A DNA stretch of 11,505 nucleotides from Euperipatoides rowelli. Taxonomy: Eukaryota > Onychophora > Udeonychophora > Euonychophora > Peripatopsidae. How positions within the stretch are numbered: the first letter of the stretch is position 1; the number at the start of each line of letters is the position of its first letter. Under the pieces are notes generated by a model that was given only the letters and a program-made list of their open reading frames with translations, was not told the origin of the DNA and ran no database searches. Both the position numbers and the translations under genes were made by a program. The stretch lies in the NCBI GenBank assembly GCA_003024985.2, contig PXIH01S0011684.1, one strand, 5' to 3'. Of the stretch, positions 8,871-11,505 are shown in pieces.

Positions 8871-9107
8871 GTAAGTTGCTATAATACACTTAGGTTTGCA
8901 AACTAACCATTTTGGATTCAGACTCCATTTTGTTTTGCTTTCTTTAAAGCAATTTTAATTTTGCTTCTTAGTATTAAAACACAAAAGTTTAAACCATACA
9001 GTATTCATAAACATAAAGTATATTAATTTCTTTTTATACTTTAGGCTACTGCATTTCTCATAAAAATGTACACAAAAATATGCTAATAAGTGAACTTTAT
9101 TTTACAG

Positions 9108-9131
9108 GCAAAATTGGTACAGCACTATTAA
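9108..9131 (+). CDS. Candidate 24-nt microexon of the AKAP9-like gene
   Basis: An acceptor with all expected parts sits here: a branch-point-like CTAAT (9083-9087), a pyrimidine-rich CTTTATTTTACAG ending at 9107, then 24 bases, then the donor GTAAAT at 9132. Exon B leaves one base, and 24 is a multiple of three, so inclusion keeps the frame of exon C and would add the eight residues KIGTALLS between LALS and DSTS. The exon ends TTAA before its donor, much like CTAA in exon B. It could be an alternative exon or a chance arrangement. The vertebrate protein as I recall it aligns well without it. Confidence 0.3.
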   Translation, partial: AKLVQHY

Positions 9132-9333
9132 GTAAATAATTTTACTAAAACTGTTTAAATTTGTCATATAGAGTAATTTTTTTTTTATTATTATTATAAT
9201 TATTCAAAAACCTGGTCCAGAATTTGTATTTACCACACTACATACTTTCGTTGGGGTTTCACATTAAGTTAAGAGCTCATTAAGCTACTATTTTAATAAA
9301 TATTACCGTAAATGAATTTTTTTTTTAACTTAT

Positions 9334-9414
9334 AGGTCAAATGTAATGGATTTTTAATTTTTTTATTATTATTGATTTTCAAAGATAATTACTAAAAAAA
9401 AAAAATGCCACTGG
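9334..9414 (+). repeat. Left terminal inverted repeat of the intronic transposon
   Basis: It starts AGGTCAAATGTAA, then an A/T-rich block, GATTTTCAAAGA (9374-9385), an A-run and CCACTGG. It pairs with the right repeat in reverse orientation. Confidence 0.7.
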
Positions 9415-9854
9415 AAAAAAAAATTGAAATGGTATAAAAAAATGTTATTTGAAGATAAAATTAAGAATATTCCTATCCATCTGAAATTACAAAAGGAAGC
9501 TTTCAAATTTTTTTGGGTCTGAGATTAATTTCATGAATAAATTTGTTCTACAGCTGTTTTCTTTGTAATGATTTATCATGTAAATAGAGGTATGTTCCAC
9601 TTGTAGTAAAGGATGAATTTGATTATGAATTTTTTACAAGTATTTAAAAACAATTAGTTCATAGGATTTTCAGCTTTATCTGACAAAGATAGTAAATATT
9701 ATATAGTTTAGTATAGCAAACTCTATTCGTGTCTGAACAACGACATAACAAAATATCTCCCCAAGGAAGATCAGTAGACTGTTATTTTAGAGGAGCTAAA
9801 GACAATTATTTAAAAAATTGAATTGTAAAGAGCTATTTTTTTATTTAATTTTTT

Positions 9855-9932
9855 CTGGTGGATATTTTTTTTTAATAATCTTTGAAAATCTATAATAATT
9901 TTTTTTTTAAAAAAATCTGTTACATTTGACCT
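9855..9932 (-). repeat. Right terminal inverted repeat of the intronic transposon
   Basis: Read on the minus strand from 9932 it starts AGGTCAAATGTAA, continues through GATTTTCAAAGA (9891-9880) and reaches CCACCAG at about 9861-9855. It is the counterpart of 9334-9414. Confidence 0.7.
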
Positions 9933-10343
9933 TTAATTTAATTATGACTTTATGACTAAAGCACTTTACATGACCTTTTGTTAAGGAGTTAGCCTAATGG
10001 CTTGTGTAAGAAAATATTATTTCACTTATCAGTATTTCATTGATAAAACCAACAAATTTCAAAATTAGTATACATTAAAACTATTGAAAATTAAATAACT
10101 TGTTTTAGCTTTATTAAACATTAAAAATATTTCTGAAATTATAATTTCATTAATTAAGTATTGTAAATGTTAATTTTTTTTAATTGTTTTTATTTATTTT
10201 TTTTGAACAATTTGTTTTTATGTTAGTCATTAATGGACATTTTTATTTTTCAATTAAAATTTTAAATATTTTTTTCTCAAGGGTTAAATTAATGTAACTT
10301 ATGATACAACAAAATAAAAACCTTAATTTTTAAAAATTGTTAG

Positions 10344-10762
10344 GTGATTCCACATCTATTCCTGAAATTAGTCAACGGTTGAACTCAGAAATTGAAACAA
10401 CTGCACGCTTAGATGCCAATATCTTTGGTGTTCTAAGAAGACGTCAAGATGGTGTAGGAAGAGATTCTTCTCCTCAGACAGATAATTCCAGTTCTGAATC
10501 CTATTCTGAAGCATTGTCTGAAACAAGTGTTCCTTCTGCTTTGCAAAGTCTTCTGTCACGAGTTCATAAGGAAGGTATGCAAGTGCTAACTTTGTCCGAA
10601 TTGCAGTTTTTAGTTTCACAACGAGCAGCTACACAAACTATTGATGCTGATACAGATGTGGAAGCTCTTCAGAAATCTTGGGAAAATGAAAAACAGTATT
10701 TACTTCATACTATTCAAGCTTTAAAAGATCTATTATCCAAAACTACTGATTCAAATGAAAGA
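10344..10762 (+). CDS. AKAP9-like: AKAP9/pericentrin-like scaffold protein, exon C (internal)
   Basis: An internal exon of 419 bp: two bases completing the Ser codon from exon B, then 139 codons, ending in phase 0. The acceptor is TTGTTAG and the donor is AGA then GTAAGT. The peptide begins DSTSIPEISQRLNSEIETTA, then an Arg-rich LRRRQDG, then a Ser/Thr-rich acidic linker (DNSSSESYSEALSETS). Next is the best diagnostic block, LQSLLSRVHKEGMQVL (VHKEGMQVL at 10562-10588), and a helical segment WENEKQYLLHTIQALKDLL. Vertebrate AKAP9 has the same order: SSIPEL, a Ser/Asp-rich linker, LLRAVHNEGMQVL, and W-EERKAY-NTI-SLKDLI. This gives an ortholog-level match, though pericentrin shares much of the region. 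The linker may be a phosphorylated hinge between coiled coils (inference). The longer minus-strand open frame across this exon is a shadow. Confidence 0.88.
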
Positions 10763-11505
10763 GTAAGTGCTTTTTATTTATGTATTACTGTACACTCAAA
10801 TTAATTCACTTTAATTAAAAAAATATTATTTCATTAAAATACAAAGTGTACCACTATTTAAGAAAATATAAAATAACTTGTTTACTTATTTATTTTGCAG
10901 TAATTCTTAAAGTTTTTGAGACATAAATAGTTTGTTATTTGTCCCAAAATAATTTTTGGAATGATAAATAGCCTTGTGGGCACATATATCTTTTATAGCT
11001 TATAAAAAAACTAGGCCTCAAATACGGGTAGTTTAGCATACTGTACAATAAAAACTATGTACAGTATATACAGTATATATTTTTTTATTGAATAAAAATA
11101 TTTATTTAAAAAATTTTTGGGGGGAATTTGGAAAAAGCTCACACTCAGTTGAGGCAACACCAATGGCAACTATCGGATACTTTTAAGGGGACATGCTACT
11201 AATAAACTTTTTTTAAAAAAAATGAATAATTATATGATTCTAATGATATATTTTTAATGTAATAGTGAATAATTAGTCGTACATATTCAAATTGTTACTT
11301 ATGGTTACCAAGATGGCCACCATTGGGTGGCCATCTTGCTGTTTTTAATAAAGAAATTTGTAAATAGTTTATCTCTGAAACTAAATAAGTTACATTCATG
11401 TTGTAAATGAATTTCTTTTCTACAAAGGTCAGTTGATGCCACTATGTTTCAAAATTTAAAAAAAAAAAAAAAAATTTAATGCAAAATTACAAGCACTATT
11501 TTGAC
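10763..11505 (+). other. Start of the next intron, non-coding to the window end
   Basis: It begins GTAAGT. No further exon is found: the acceptor-like TATTTTGCAG at 10891-10900 is followed at once by TAA in the required phase. It holds a 10-bp inverted repeat ATACTGTACA/TGTACAGTAT (11038-11067), the perfect GC hairpin at 11309-11338, and an A-run near 11459-11474. Confidence 0.65.
11309..11338. repeat. Perfect 13-bp hairpin of two opposed YY1-like motifs
   Basis: CAAGATGGCCACC (11309-11321) and GGTGGCCATCTTG (11326-11338) are exact reverse complements around the 4-base loop ATTG. The half contains AAGATGGC, close to the YY1 consensus. It is followed by CTGTTTTTAATAAA. The GC content stands out against the AT-rich intron. 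It could be a remnant of a palindromic repeat or a paired binding site. Confidence 0.6.

Larger units (their letters stand above)
9334..9932. mobile_element. Non-autonomous DNA transposon (MITE-like) with long terminal inverted repeats
   Basis: The left end (about 9334-9414) and the reverse complement of the right end (about 9855-9932) match over roughly 80 bp with small indels. Both begin AGGTCAAATGTAA, share GATTTTCAAAGA about 37-40 bp in, and end near a CCACTGG/CCACCAG pair. By eye identity is roughly three quarters, limited by A/T runs of different length. The 440 bp between shows no protein-coding potential. The flanks TTAACTTA (9325-9332) and TTAATTTA (9933-9940) match at 7 of 8 positions, a possible hAT-like 8-bp duplication. 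A TA or TTAA target cannot be excluded. The superfamily is not settled. Confidence 0.65.
8253..10343 (+). other. Intron (2,091 bp) between exons B and C, with transposon insert
   Basis: It begins GTAAGT and ends TTGTTAG before exon C. It splits a codon after its first base; A from exon B joins GT from exon C to give Ser. Inside are a candidate 24-nt microexon (9108-9131), a less AT-biased island at about 8680-8870, and a long-TIR element at 9334-9932. 8253-8620 and 9933-10343 are homopolymer-rich A/T with nothing further seen. An AATGT-rich tract lies at about 8625-8680. Confidence 0.75.

Noticed and set aside
10368-10619. A minus-strand gene of 83 codons across exon C
   Set aside because: It is the shadow of the + strand exon, which has matching splice phases and family similarity.
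10891-10960. A further AKAP9-like exon after the acceptor-like TATTTTGCAG
   Set aside because: The phase required from exon C gives TAA as the first codon, and no other frame gives protein-like sequence.
11038-11067. Functional hairpin ATACTGTACA/TGTACAGTAT
   Set aside because: ACTGTA/TACAGT words recur throughout the window (near 200, 7010, 7500, 7545 and 9000), so this looks like local simple-sequence bias.

Overview
The window is AT-rich eukaryotic (metazoan) DNA. Three spliced exons on the + strand, with GT-AG boundaries and matching phases, encode part of a large coiled-coil protein that I recognise as an AKAP9/pericentrin-family centrosomal scaffold. The rest is intronic or flanking sequence filled with decayed mobile elements. 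Species cannot be read from the sequence. The base composition and the kinds of repeats suggest an invertebrate or a non-mammalian chordate, but this is weak inference.

Layout. 1-1690 (- strand): a decayed copy of a multi-copy, probably transposon-associated gene, running off the left edge and interrupted by a GC-rich, repeat-like insert at about 811-1045. 1691-2998: AT-rich non-coding DNA with a short LINE relic. 2999-3136: a tRNA-derived SINE with an A-tail and an 11-bp target-site duplication. About 3500-5600 (- strand): a 5'-truncated LINE with a broken reverse transcriptase, a C-terminal CCHC knuckle, an AATAAA and an A-tail. 5601-7634: non-coding DNA with a CTCF-like motif.

7635-10762 (+ strand): exon A (7635-7862), a 119-bp intron, exon B (7982-8252), a 2,091-bp intron and exon C (10344-10762), together about 306 codons. 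The large intron carries a 599-bp non-autonomous DNA transposon with roughly 80-bp terminal inverted repeats (9334-9932). It also carries a 24-nt, frame-preserving candidate microexon (9108-9131) with well-formed splice signals. 10763-11505 is the start of the next intron and contains a perfect 13-bp GC-rich hairpin made of two opposed YY1-like motifs.

Only the AKAP9-like gene looks functional. The transposable elements sit in its introns or upstream and are all broken or non-autonomous. No bacterial-type features (operons, CRISPR arrays, ribosome binding sites) are present. The most interesting items are the candidate microexon, the long-TIR element beside it, the cleanly bounded SINE and the decayed multi-copy gene.
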